Assembly (NCBI RefSeq): GCF_024757985.1
Contig: NZ_CP103289.1
Span: forward strand, 3,410,001-3,474,000
Direction: 5' to 3'
From: Cellulomonas sp. NS3
GTDB lineage: Bacteria > Actinomycetota > Actinomycetes > Actinomycetales > Cellulomonadaceae
DNA length: 64,000 bases
Shown in pieces: positions 48,664 through 57,529 of the stretch. A program made the position numbers and the translations under genes. The notes under the pieces are model-generated. The model was not told where the DNA came from. It did no database searches and saw nothing but the letters and a program-made list of their open reading frames with translations. Positions within the stretch are counted from its first letter, which is position 1, and each line of letters opens with the position of its first letter.

Positions 48664-49547
48664 TGGCCGTCGCAGCAACCACCACCCGGCGGGACCGCCC
48701 GGTCCGCCCGGACACCCGAGGCGGCAACGGCGCGACCCGCACGCTGCTCTACGTCGCGCTCGGCGTGCTGAGCCTGCTGTTCATCTCGCCGCTGATCTAC
48801 ATGGTGTCGACGTCGTTCAAGACGACCGCCGACGCCGCCGCGACCACGCCGCAGTGGATCCCCGCCAACCCGACGCTGCAGGCGTACGAGTCGGTGCTCA
48901 CGACCGAGGGCACGCCGGTGCTGCGCTGGCTGCTCAACAGCCTCGCCTCCGCGACCGCGCAGACGCTGCTCGTGCTGGTCACGGCGTCGATGGCCGCGTA
49001 CGCGCTGGCCCGGATCGACTTCACGGGCAAGCGCTGGATCTTCGGGCTCATCATCGCGACGCTCTTCGTCCCGCCCGTGATCCTCCTCATCCCGAACTAC
49101 CTGATCGTCGGGCGGCTCGGCTGGCTCGACACGCTGCTCGCGGTCGTCGTGCCCGGCGCCGCGGGGGCCTTCGGGGTGTTCTTCCTGCGGCAGTTCTTCC
49201 TGAGCCTGCCCAAGGAGCTCGAGGAGGCGGCGTTCATCGACGGCGCGACGCGGTGGCGGACCTTCCGGCAGATCATCCTGCCGCTGTCCCGGCCCGCGCT
49301 CGTGACGCTCGCGCTCCTGTCGTTCCTCACGAACTGGAACGACTTCCTGTGGCCGGTGTACGTGCTGTTCTCCCCCGAGAACCAGACGCTCCCGGCGGGT
49401 CTGTCGACGCTGCAGAACGCGAACGCGGTGCGCTACGACCTGCTCATGGCGGGGGCGGTGATCGCGAGCGTGCCGGTGCTGCTGATCTACATGGCCGCGC
49501 AGCGGTACGTCGTCGAGGGCGTCGGGCGCGCCGGGCTCAAGGGATGA
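48663..49547 (+). CDS. Sugar ABC transporter permease, MalG type
   Basis: Membrane permease of 294 residues, six helices. The EAA loop is ELEEAAFIDGATRWRTFRQIILPLSRPAL, and the C-terminal YVVEGVGRAGLKG is the usual MalG ending. The ATG overlaps the upstream stop, and its own stop overlaps the GH43 ATG, so the whole set is tightly coupled. No ATPase gene is in the operon; a shared MsiK-type ATPase elsewhere is expected. Confidence 0.94.
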   Translation: MAVAATTTRRDRPVRPDTRGGNGATRTLLYVALGVLSLLFISPLIYMVSTSFKTTADAAATTPQWIPANPTLQAYESVLTTEGTPVLRWLLNSLASATAQTLLVLVTASMAAYALARIDFTGKRWIFGLIIATLFVPPVILLIPNYLIVGRLGWLDTLLAVVVPGAAGAFGVFFLRQFFLSLPKELEEAAFIDGATRWRTFRQIILPLSRPALVTLALLSFLTNWNDFLWPVYVLFSPENQTLPAGLSTLQNANAVRYDLLMAGAVIASVPVLLIYMAAQRYVVEGVGRAGLKG

Positions 49548-50566
49548 CGGCGGGCACGACCGGACCTGCCGGGTCGCCCGGCGGGTCCGGGGCGTCGGGG
49601 GCGCCCGGGCCGGAGCGGCAGTACACCAACCCCGTGTGGGACGGGTACTTCGCCGACCCGTTCGTGCTGCGCGCGGGCGGCCGGTTCTGGGCGTTCGGGA
49701 CCGGCGGGGGCGAGCACGCGCAGGAGCTGCTCGGCCTCGTGTCCGACGACCTCGTCACGTGGGAGCCGCACGGTCCCGTGCTCGACCCGGCGACCGTGCC
49801 CGACGGGCGCCCGCACCACTGGGCTCCCGAGGTCGTCGCGCACGAGGGCCGCTACCTCCTGTACTACTCGGCGGGGCTCTACGACACCGGGCACCGGATC
49901 CGCGTCGCCGTGGCCGACCACCCCGGCGGGCCGTACCGCGACCAGGGCGTCGACCTCACCGGGAGCGAGCCGTTCGCGATCGACCCGCACCCGTTCCGCG
50001 ACGAGGACGGCACGCTCTACCTCTTCTACTGCGTGGACCGGCTCGAGGGTGAGCGGGTCGGCACGGTGGTCGTCGTCGACCGGCTCGTCAGCCCGACGCA
50101 GCTCGCGGGCGAGGCCCGGCCGGTCGTGACGGCGTCGAGCGACTGGCAGCTCTTCCTCGCGGACCGCTCGATGTACGACGCCGTGCACGACTGGTACACG
50201 TGCGAGGGCGCCTTCTGCGTCCACCGCGACGGGCGGTACTGGTGCCTGTACTCGGGCGGGAACTGGCAGCAGGAGAGCTACGGCGTCGCGGCGGCGTCGG
50301 CCCCGCACCCGCTCGGGCCGTGGACCGAGGAGCCCGGCGAGCTGCCGACCGTCGTGCGGACGACCCCGCCGGCGATCGGGCCGGGGCACGCGAGCGTCGT
50401 CACGGACGACGACGGTCAGGACTGGCTCGTCTACCACGCGTGGGACGTCGGCGGCGAGGCCCGGCGGATCTGCCTCGACCCGCTCGACTGGACGGCGTCG
50501 GGTCCGGTGTGCCGGGGCCCGAGCGCGGAGCCGCGGCCCGCGCCCGCGGTCCACGTCTCCGGCTGA
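49544..50566 (+). CDS. Glycoside hydrolase family 43 protein
   Basis: Predicted five-bladed beta-propeller glycosidase (arabinofuranosidase, xylosidase or arabinanase type), 340 residues. It has no signal peptide, so it should act in the cytoplasm on imported oligosaccharides. Candidate catalytic residues are Asp38 in DGYFADPFVLR (base), an Asp in EPFAIDPHPFRDEDG (pKa modulator) and the Glu in TCEGAFCVHRDG (acid). HHWAPEVVAHEGRYLLYYSAG is a strong family segment. The Gly/Ser/Pro-rich first 25 residues are variable. ATGA overlap with the permease links hydrolysis to uptake. Confidence 0.92.
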   Translation: MTAGTTGPAGSPGGSGASGAPGPERQYTNPVWDGYFADPFVLRAGGRFWAFGTGGGEHAQELLGLVSDDLVTWEPHGPVLDPATVPDGRPHHWAPEVVAHEGRYLLYYSAGLYDTGHRIRVAVADHPGGPYRDQGVDLTGSEPFAIDPHPFRDEDGTLYLFYCVDRLEGERVGTVVVVDRLVSPTQLAGEARPVVTASSDWQLFLADRSMYDAVHDWYTCEGAFCVHRDGRYWCLYSGGNWQQESYGVAAASAPHPLGPWTEEPGELPTVVRTTPPAIGPGHASVVTDDDGQDWLVYHAWDVGGEARRICLDPLDWTASGPVCRGPSAEPRPAPAVHVSG

Positions 50567-50577
50567 CGCGGCGACGC

Positions 50578-50597
50578 GCGGACCACTGCGGGTCCGC
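50578..50597. terminator. Hairpin between convergent GH43 and SDR genes
   Basis: GCGGACC (50578-50584) pairs with GGTCCGC (50591-50597), 6-nt loop, in the 40-bp gap between the two stops. Confidence 0.5.
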
Positions 50598-50606
50598 CGG
50601 GGGACC

Positions 50607-51425
50607 TCAGCGCCCGAAGCCGCCCTCGGTGCTGAGAGTCTGGCCGACCACCCAGCGACCCTCGTCGCTCACGAGCCACGCGATGAGCCGCGCCGGGTCG
50701 TCGGGCTCACCCGCCGTGCCGCCGGGGAAGCTCGCGTGCACCCCGGCGATCCCCGGGTCCGACCGGTCGTCGAGGTAGCCGGTGTTCACCGGTCCGGGGT
50801 TCACGGTGTTCAGCAGGATGCCGCGCTCGGCGAGGTCGGCGGCGACCGACGCCGTGACGCCCGCGAGCGCGGCCTTGGACGTCGCGTAGGCGATCTCGCC
50901 GCTCATGGGCCCGTGCAGCTGCCCGGACGTCATCCAGACGACGCGGCCGCCCGGCCGGCCGTCGTGCTGGGCCGCGAACGCGCGGGTCGCGAGCAGTGTC
51001 GCGCGCGCGTTGACGTACCAGTGCGCGTCGAGCATCTCGGCCGTCACGTCCGCGAGCCGGCCGTCTCCCCCGCTGCGCGCGTGGTTGCACACGAGCACGT
51101 CGAGGTGACCGAACGCCGCGACACCCGCCGCCACGAGGGCGTCGGACGCGTCGGCCCGCCCCAGGTCGAGCCCCACGTCGACCAGGCGAGCCCCGGGGGC
51201 GAGCCGGTCGCGCAGCTCCGTGAGCACCTCGGTGACGTCGTCGCTCCCCCACGGCTGAGCGGCGTCGTGCGCCGCGAAGTGGTGGACGACGAGGTCCGCG
51301 CCCATCGACGCGAGGCGCGCGGCGACCGCGAAGCCGATGCCGCGCCGACGGCTCACGCCCGTCACGACGGCCACACGGCCGGACAGGGGCAGGGAGAGGG
51401 CCGGCACGTCCGGCAGGTCGGTCAC
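50607..51425 (-). CDS. Short-chain dehydrogenase/reductase
   Basis: NAD(P)-dependent oxidoreductase of 272 residues with a Rossmann fold. The cofactor motif is TGVSRRRGIGFAVA, then LVCNHARSGGDG, the catalytic Ser in TSGQLHG and Tyr/Lys in YATSKAALAG, and NPGPVNTGYLDD. Substrate unknown. The GTG start has a leaderless TAGGTT box 7 nt upstream. The NHAR in place of the usual NNAG is a minor deviation seen in some members. Confidence 0.88.
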   Translation of the reverse strand: MTDLPDVPALSLPLSGRVAVVTGVSRRRGIGFAVAARLASMGADLVVHHFAAHDAAQPWGSDDVTEVLTELRDRLAPGARLVDVGLDLGRADASDALVAAGVAAFGHLDVLVCNHARSGGDGRLADVTAEMLDAHWYVNARATLLATRAFAAQHDGRPGGRVVWMTSGQLHGPMSGEIAYATSKAALAGVTASVAADLAERGILLNTVNPGPVNTGYLDDRSDPGIAGVHASFPGGTAGEPDDPARLIAWLVSDEGRWVVGQTLSTEGGFGR

Positions 51426-51432
51426 GGGCAGC

Positions 51433-51438
51433 AACCTA
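51433..51438 (-). promoter_or_regulatory. Leaderless -10 box TAGGTT for the SDR gene
   Basis: TAGGTT on the minus strand, then GCTGCCC (7 nt), then GTG. Confidence 0.5.
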
Positions 51439-51504
51439 CGGACGTCCGGCGATGCGGTCGCGTGCTTTTCCTCGCGCGCGCCGCCTCGCGGGCTCGGCCT
51501 CCGG

Positions 51505-51882
51505 TCACTGCTGCCGGTAGGGCTCCCCGGGGTGCTCGGCCGGAGGCTGCACGGGCGGGGCGTAGCCGGTCGTGGGCTGCTCCGGTGCCGGCGGGTACGC
51601 GGCGGGCGGCGGCGCGGCAGGCGGCGGGTATCCGGCGGCCGGCGGCGGTGCGGCGGCCGCCGGGTGCTCCGGCGCGGGCGACGGCGGGGCGGCGGGCTGC
51701 GGGGGCGCGGTTGGGGTGCTCGTCCTCGCGCTCTTCCAGCCCTCGACGACGGCGCCACCGAACCCCTTGAGGTCCGATCCGAGCCGGCGTACCGAGGTGC
51801 GCACCTGCGGGTCGTTGACGACCCCGTTGGTGCGGGACACGAGCTGCGAGATCGCGTCGGTGAGGGGATTCGTGCTCGCCAT
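51505..51882 (-). CDS. Hypothetical protein with proline-rich tail
   Basis: A 125-residue protein I do not recognise. The first 55 residues (TDAISQLVSRTNGVVNDPQ, then VRRLGSDLKGFGGAVVEGW) look helical and amphipathic; the last 70 are Pro/Ala/Gly/Tyr-rich with repeated AAPPPAA and YPP units. No signal peptide or membrane helix. The ATG has AGGAGG at good spacing. It lies between the MarR gene and the SDR gene on the same strand. Confidence 0.7.
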   Translation of the reverse strand: MASTNPLTDAISQLVSRTNGVVNDPQVRTSVRRLGSDLKGFGGAVVEGWKSARTSTPTAPPQPAAPPSPAPEHPAAAAPPPAAGYPPPAAPPPAAYPPAPEQPTTGYAPPVQPPAEHPGEPYRQQ

Positions 51883-51935
51883 GAGTCAACCTCCTGGTCG
51901 GGGTGCGACACACCGTACCCCCGCAGGGGCGGCGG

Positions 51936-52457
51936 TCAGCCGCCGTAGGCGCGCAGCCAGTGCGTGAGCAGGGCCTCGAGCTGGGCGCGCTGCCCGGGCG
52001 TCAGCGCCTGCAGGAGCCGGTGCTCGTTCGCCATGTGGTCCTCCATCGCCCGGTCGATCAGCTCCCGGCCGCGGTCCGTGAGGGCGACGACGCGCCCACG
52101 GCCGTCGGCCTCGCTCCGGCGCCGCGTCACGAGCCCCGCCGCGACGAGCCGGTCGACCCGCTTCGTCATCGCCCCGGACGTGACCATGGTGTGGTCGGCG
52201 AGCTCCCCGGGTGCCCGCTCGTAGGGTGCGCCGGCCCGGCGCAGGGTCGCCAGGACGTCGAAGTCCCCCTCCCCGAGCCCGTGCCGCCGGTAGACGTCGA
52301 CGAGCTCCTCGGTGAGGAAGCCCGCGAGCCGGTGCAGCCGCCCCAGGACGCCCTGCGGTGTGACGTCGAGGTCCGGCCGCTCACGCGCCCACTCCTGCTG
52401 GATCTGCGCGACGCGGTCGGGCGGCAGGGACGCGTCAGGGGGTGGACGGCGGGCCAT
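51936..52457 (-). CDS. MarR-family transcriptional regulator
   Basis: DNA-binding regulator, 173 residues. The winged helix spans LGEGDFDVLATLRRAGAPYE, TMVTSGAMTKRVDRLVAAGLV (recognition helix) and the wing RRRSEADGRGRVVALTDRG. It is divergent from the EamA transporter gene with a 39-bp gap. Its ATG (52457) lies 6 nt from a -10 box that is part of a perfect 28-bp palindrome, so autorepression together with control of the transporter is likely. Confidence 0.9.
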   Translation of the reverse strand: MARRPPPDASLPPDRVAQIQQEWARERPDLDVTPQGVLGRLHRLAGFLTEELVDVYRRHGLGEGDFDVLATLRRAGAPYERAPGELADHTMVTSGAMTKRVDRLVAAGLVTRRRSEADGRGRVVALTDRGRELIDRAMEDHMANEHRLLQALTPGQRAQLEALLTHWLRAYGG

Positions 52458-52462
52458 GCCGT

Positions 52463-52504
52463 GACTATACCTTCCATGGAAGGTATAGTCCTTTCCATGG
52501 AAGG
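52463..52504. promoter_or_regulatory. MarR-type operator with two overlapping divergent leaderless promoters
   Basis: Positions 52463-52490 form a perfect 28-bp palindrome centred on TTCCATGGAA; a second copy of that 10-bp core lies at 52493-52502, 21 bp (two helical turns) away. The palindrome holds TATAGT on both strands: plus 52484-52489, 7 nt before the eamA ATG, and minus 52469-52464, 6 nt before the marR ATG. The second core covers the eamA start codon. A repressor dimer bound here would cover both -10 boxes. Confidence 0.75.
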
Positions 52505-53561
52505 CAGATGGCGGTGGGTCGCCCTGACGGCGGTCGCGCCGGTCCTCTGGGGGGCAAGCTACGTCGTGACGCGTCAGCTGCTGCCCGCCGACCACCCGCT
52601 GTGGGGCAGCGTCCTGCGCGCCCTGCCCGCCGGCCTCGTCCTGCTCGCCGTCGCCCGTCGGCTGCCCAGCGGCTCGTGGTGGTGGCGCTCGCTCGTGCTC
52701 GGCACGCTCACCATCAGCGCGTTCTTCGTGCTCGTGTACGTCGCCGCCCAGCTGCTGCCGTCGAGCCTCGCCGCGACGCTCATGTCCGCCTCGCCCGCGG
52801 TCATGATGCTCCTCGCGTGGCCGCTGCTCGCCCAGCGCCCGCGGTGGCTGTCCGTGGCCGGGGTGACGCTCGGGGTGGCCGGCGTCGGTGCGATGCTGCT
52901 GACCGGCGCCTCCGCACCCGACCTCCGCGGTGTCGTCGCCTCGGTCGTCGCGATGCTGATGTCGTCGCTCGGGTTCGTGCTCTCGACGCGCTGGTCCGCG
53001 GACGTCCCCGTGCTCCCGCTCACCGCGTGGCAGCTGCTGGGCGGCGCCGTCGTGCTCGTCCCCGTCGCGGCCGTCGTCGAGGGGGCACCGCCGCGGCTCG
53101 ACGGCACCGAGGTCGCGGCGTTCGCGTTCCTGAGCCTCGTCGCGACCGCCGTCGCCTACGTCTGCTGGTTCTCCGGGCTCGCCCGGCTCGACGCGGGGAC
53201 GGTGGGGCTCGTCGGGCTCCTCAACCCCGTGACCGGGGCGCTCCTGGGGGTGGTCCTGGCGGCCGAGGTGCTCACCGTGGCCCAGCTCGCCGGCATGGCG
53301 CTCGTGCTGGGCGGCATCGGGCTCGGGGCGTCCCGCCGGGCGGCGCGGGGGACGTCGGCAGCCCCGCCCACGCCTCCCGCGCGGGCTGCGGCCGCGGGGC
53401 AGGCCGTGCGCGCCGGTCAGGCGATCGAGGCCGAGCACGCGGTGCGCGCCGAGAAGGCCGTGCCCGACGCGCCCGTCGGTGGCCGGTGGCAGGGTGAGGC
53501 GCATGAGCACCCCCTCGGACCCCAAGGCGGACCTGCACCAGTACCTGCGCGAGGCACGTGA
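52497..53561 (+). CDS. EamA-family (DMT superfamily) transporter
   Basis: Ten-helix membrane transporter of the drug/metabolite type, 354 residues. It shows APVLWGASYVVTRQLLPADHP, SLAATLMSASPAVMMLLAWPLL and, in the second EamA repeat, YVCWFSGLARLDAGTVGLVGLLNPV. After the last helix (near residue 280) comes an unusual Ala-rich tail of about 70 residues containing the pattern AVRAGQAIEAEHAVRAEKAV. The ATG at 52497 is preferred over the in-frame ATG at 52476 because TATAGT lies 7 nt before it. The last 59 bp overlap the DinB gene in another frame. The MarR neighbour suggests inducible export or uptake of a small molecule. Confidence 0.88.
   Translation: MEGRWRWVALTAVAPVLWGASYVVTRQLLPADHPLWGSVLRALPAGLVLLAVARRLPSGSWWWRSLVLGTLTISAFFVLVYVAAQLLPSSLAATLMSASPAVMMLLAWPLLAQRPRWLSVAGVTLGVAGVGAMLLTGASAPDLRGVVASVVAMLMSSLGFVLSTRWSADVPVLPLTAWQLLGGAVVLVPVAAVVEGAPPRLDGTEVAAFAFLSLVATAVAYVCWFSGLARLDAGTVGLVGLLNPVTGALLGVVLAAEVLTVAQLAGMALVLGGIGLGASRRAARGTSAAPPTPPARAAAAGQAVRAGQAIEAEHAVRAEKAVPDAPVGGRWQGEAHEHPLGPQGGPAPVPARGT
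53490..53495 (+). promoter_or_regulatory. Leaderless -10-like box CAGGGT for the DinB gene
   Basis: GGCAGGGTG inside the end of eamA places CAGGGT 7 nt before the DinB ATG. The same nonamer precedes rmuC and xseA. Confidence 0.4.
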
Positions 53562-54102
53562 CTCCCTGCTCACCAAGCTCGACGGGCTCTCCGAGTACGA
53601 CGCCCGCCGTCCGCTGACCCCGACCGGGACCAACCTGCTCGGCCTCCTCAAGCACGCCGCGAGCGTGCAGCTCGACTACCTCGGTGAGACGTTCGGCCGC
53701 CCCTCCGGAGAGTCGATCCCCTGGCTCGCCGACGACGCGGAGACCAACGCCGACATGTGGGCGACCGCGCAGGAGTCGCGCGAGGAGATCGTCGCGTTCT
53801 ACCGGAGGTCAGCGGCGCACGCCGACGCGACCGTCGAGGCGCTGCCGCTCGACGCGGTCGGCCGCGTGCCGTGGTGGCCCGAGGACCGCAACGAGGTCAC
53901 GCTGCACCGCGTCCTGGTCCACCTGGCGACCGAGCTCAGCCGTCACGCCGGCCACGCCGACATCGTGCGCGAGCTCGTCGACGGCTCGGTCGGCCTCCGC
54001 CGGCCGGGCGACAACCTGCCCGACGTCGACGGCGCGTGGTGGTCGGCGTACCGCGAGCGCCTCGAGCGTGCCGCGCGCGAGGCCTCCGGGCACGACGCCT
54101 GA
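53503..54102 (+). CDS. DinB-family protein
   Basis: Four-helix-bundle protein of the DinB / YfiT superfamily, 199 residues, cytoplasmic. The candidate metal-binding histidines are in KHAASVQLDYLGET near residue 52 and in HRVLVHLATELSRHAGHADI near residues 137-156. Members include thiol-dependent enzymes that use mycothiol or bacillithiol; mycothiol is present here (mshB), but the substrate is unknown. The ATG overlaps the end of eamA by 59 bp. Confidence 0.86.
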   Translation: MSTPSDPKADLHQYLREARDSLLTKLDGLSEYDARRPLTPTGTNLLGLLKHAASVQLDYLGETFGRPSGESIPWLADDAETNADMWATAQESREEIVAFYRRSAAHADATVEALPLDAVGRVPWWPEDRNEVTLHRVLVHLATELSRHAGHADIVRELVDGSVGLRRPGDNLPDVDGAWWSAYRERLERAAREASGHDA

Positions 54103-54116
54103 GCGGACGGCCGGGC

Positions 54117-54158
54117 GTCGGTCGGTTGGCCGGTCGGTCGGTCGGCCGGTCGGTCACG
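54117..54158. repeat. Short GGTC/GGCC simple repeat
   Basis: A stretch built of repeated CGGTCGGT and GGCCGGTC units lies between the DinB gene and the DUF1801 gene. It may be prone to length change by slippage. Confidence 0.7.
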
Positions 54159-54189
54159 ATTGGAGAAGCGGTGCCGGCGCCGCGCTCCC

Positions 54190-54195
54190 TAGGGT
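54190..54195 (+). promoter_or_regulatory. -10 box TAGGGT for the DUF1801 gene
   Basis: TAGGGT about 36 nt before the ATG, giving a leader of about 30 nt with a GAGGAG ribosome-binding site. Confidence 0.5.
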
Positions 54196-54231
54196 CGGGA
54201 CGACGCCCCAGCCCCGGACGAGGAGACACCC

Positions 54232-54702
54232 ATGAGCACGACGCAGAAGGCCGCCGGCACCGCCCCGGCGACGGACGACGCGGACGCGACGTTCAGCGCC
54301 GAGGAGCGCGCCGCGATGAAGGAGCGCGCACGCGAGCTCCGGGCGCAGAGCCGCAAGCGCGGCGCGAAGGTCGACCCCGAGGCCGAGGTGCTCGCGAAGA
54401 TCGCCGAGATGACGGGCCTCGATCGCACCCTCGCGGAGCGGGTCCACGCCCTCGTGCGCGAGGTCGCGCCCGACCTCACGCCCCGGACCTGGTACGGCAT
54501 GCCCGGGTACGCCAAGGACGGCAAGGTGCTGTGCTTCTTCACGGCGGCCGAGAAGTTCGAGGGCCGGTACGCGACCCTCGGGTTCAACGACGTCGCCCAG
54601 CTCGACGACGGCTCGATGTGGCCGACGGCCTTCGCGCTGACCGGGCTCTCGGACGACGTCGAGGCGCGCATCCGCGAGCTCGTGGCCCGCGCCGCGGCCT
54701 GA
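54232..54702 (+). CDS. DUF1801-domain protein (iron chaperone/YdhG-like)
   Basis: A 156-residue protein. After a Lys/Arg/Ala-rich N-terminal half, the family core appears: RTWYGMPGYAKDGKVLCFFT, KFEGRYATLGF and a C-terminal helix DDVEARIRELVARA. DUF1801 proteins are related to frataxin-fold iron chaperones in fold predictions, but the function is not established. It stands alone between the DinB gene and the convergent ychF gene. Confidence 0.82.
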   Translation: MSTTQKAAGTAPATDDADATFSAEERAAMKERARELRAQSRKRGAKVDPEAEVLAKIAEMTGLDRTLAERVHALVREVAPDLTPRTWYGMPGYAKDGKVLCFFTAAEKFEGRYATLGFNDVAQLDDGSMWPTAFALTGLSDDVEARIRELVARAAA

Positions 54703-54812
54703 AGGACGCCGGCGTGCCGGGCACCCGACGCGCAGGCTCGGTCGGCGGCGTCGCGGTGCCCCGGCGCGGCGCGGGCGTGGTACCCGGTACGACCGTGGTG
54801 CCCGGCGCGGGG

Positions 54813-55898
<1,086 letters not shown>

Positions 55899-55906
55899 GA
55901 CGTGCC

Positions 55907-55912
55907 ATCCTA
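55907..55912 (-). promoter_or_regulatory. -10 box TAGGAT for ychF, near-leaderless
   Basis: TAGGAT on the minus strand ends 8 nt before the GTG start, one or two nt more than in the other leaderless genes. Confidence 0.45.
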
Positions 55913-55966
55913 CGGGCCAGCCCCGGACGCCGGGTCGCCTGCCCGGACGCCGCAGCGACGCGCCGC

Positions 55967-57529
55967 TCAGCCGAAGGAGACGAGTCGCTCGAGCAGCTCG
56001 GGGGCGCGCCGGTCGTAGACCGTCCCGCCGAGCCGCACCCCGAGCACGAGCACCAGGGCGCCGACGGCGACGCCCACGACGAGCGCGAGCACGCCGAGGA
56101 GCGTCGAGCCCGTGATGATCCCGGCCACCGCGAGCCCGAGCGTCGGCAGCCCCAGCAGGAACACCACGCCGGTCCCGACGAGCTGCGCGACCATTCCCGC
56201 GCTGGCGCCACCCTGCGCGCTCGAGAACGGGCTCTCCCCCGCCTTCGGCACCTGGTAGACGAGTCGCGACGACACCGCGCTCGCGACGCCGAGCGAGGTC
56301 GCGAAGACGCCGAGGGCCGCCCCGAGCACCGGCAGCGCGAGCGACCAGCGCCCGGTGAGCTGGAGCGAGACGAGCGTGAGCACGACGGTCACCGGCACGC
56401 CCAGCACCCCGGCAGCCCACGCGCGCCCGGCCCGGTCGACGCGCCCGTCGATCGGTGCCGCGACGTGCGTCCAGAACGGGGTGCCGTCGTAGGCCACGTC
56501 CGCCGAGACCGTCCACCCCATGAGGTAGCCGACGAGCGGGCCGAGCGCGAGCATGACCCAGCCGTCGCCCGCGCTGAACCACAGGATCACGGGCAGCAGC
56601 GGGACGATCACGACGCCCGCGGCGTAGCGCGCGTCGCGCAGCCAGTAGGTCAGGCAGCGCGCGGCGACCGCGCCCGTCGGCGTCGCCGGGACCCGACCGA
56701 AGAACCCCAGCCCGTGCGTGCGGCTGCGCGTGCGACCCTCCTGCGGACCGCGGACGAGTGCGGCGTCGAGCCCGCGCGACCAGGCGAGCAGGAGCACGGC
56801 GAGCGTCGCCCCCGCGATGCCGAGCTTCGCGAGCCCGGCCGCCCAGTCCCCCTCGGCGGCGTCCGCCGTCAGCGCCCACGGGGCACCGAACGGCGTCCAG
56901 CCGAGGACCCGGACCACGTCGGGCCAGATGTCCTCGCTGCCCGAGAGCCGCTCCTCGAGCACGCTCCCGATCGGCCCGATCAGCATGATCGGCAGGAAGG
57001 CCGCGACGGCGGCGACCTCGCGGAACCGGCGCCGGGTCACGAGCGGGGCCAGCACCGTGGTCGTGGTGCGGGAGCCGACCACGCACAGCGCGAGCCCGAG
57101 CAGCGCACCGACGACGGCCGGCCCGAGCGCCTGCGGCTGGCGCCACCAGGTCATGACGGTGCCGAGCGCGACGAGCGTCGTCGCCAGCCCCGGGACGCCC
57201 ACGAGCCCGACCGCGCTCAGGCCGGCGATCATCGTGCGCCGCGGGAGCGGGAGCGTCGCGAACCGTGCCGGGTCGACGGTCGAGTCGACGCCGAACGCGA
57301 CGAGCGGCACGACCCACCACCCGAAGACCAGCAGGCTGCCGCCGAGGACGAGCGCGAGCCGGACGACCTCGACGTCCTGCGTGCTCAGCGCGGCGAGGCC
57401 CACGAGCACCGCGGCCACGACGCCCAGCCCGTACAGCAGCCCGAGCACGAGCCCGACGACCTGCCACGGGCTGCGCCGCAGCCCGTTGCGCAGCAGGGTC
57501 AGCTTGAGGCGGACGAGGTGCGCAACCAC
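55967..57529 (-). CDS. ABC exporter membrane protein, ABC-2-like
   Basis: Large polytopic membrane protein of 520 residues with about 12 hydrophobic segments, starting VAHLVRLKLTLLRNGLRR as in permeases of this type. A hydrophilic middle part contains DAALVRGPQEGRTRSRT. It is encoded directly after, and overlapping by 31 bp, an ABC ATPase gene, so the two should form an exporter. Substrate unknown. The GTG at 57529 is the likely start given the overlap; an internal start would lose helix 1. Confidence 0.82.
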   Translation of the reverse strand: MVAHLVRLKLTLLRNGLRRSPWQVVGLVLGLLYGLGVVAAVLVGLAALSTQDVEVVRLALVLGGSLLVFGWWVVPLVAFGVDSTVDPARFATLPLPRRTMIAGLSAVGLVGVPGLATTLVALGTVMTWWRQPQALGPAVVGALLGLALCVVGSRTTTTVLAPLVTRRRFREVAAVAAFLPIMLIGPIGSVLEERLSGSEDIWPDVVRVLGWTPFGAPWALTADAAEGDWAAGLAKLGIAGATLAVLLLAWSRGLDAALVRGPQEGRTRSRTHGLGFFGRVPATPTGAVAARCLTYWLRDARYAAGVVIVPLLPVILWFSAGDGWVMLALGPLVGYLMGWTVSADVAYDGTPFWTHVAAPIDGRVDRAGRAWAAGVLGVPVTVVLTLVSLQLTGRWSLALPVLGAALGVFATSLGVASAVSSRLVYQVPKAGESPFSSAQGGASAGMVAQLVGTGVVFLLGLPTLGLAVAGIITGSTLLGVLALVVGVAVGALVLVLGVRLGGTVYDRRAPELLERLVSFG

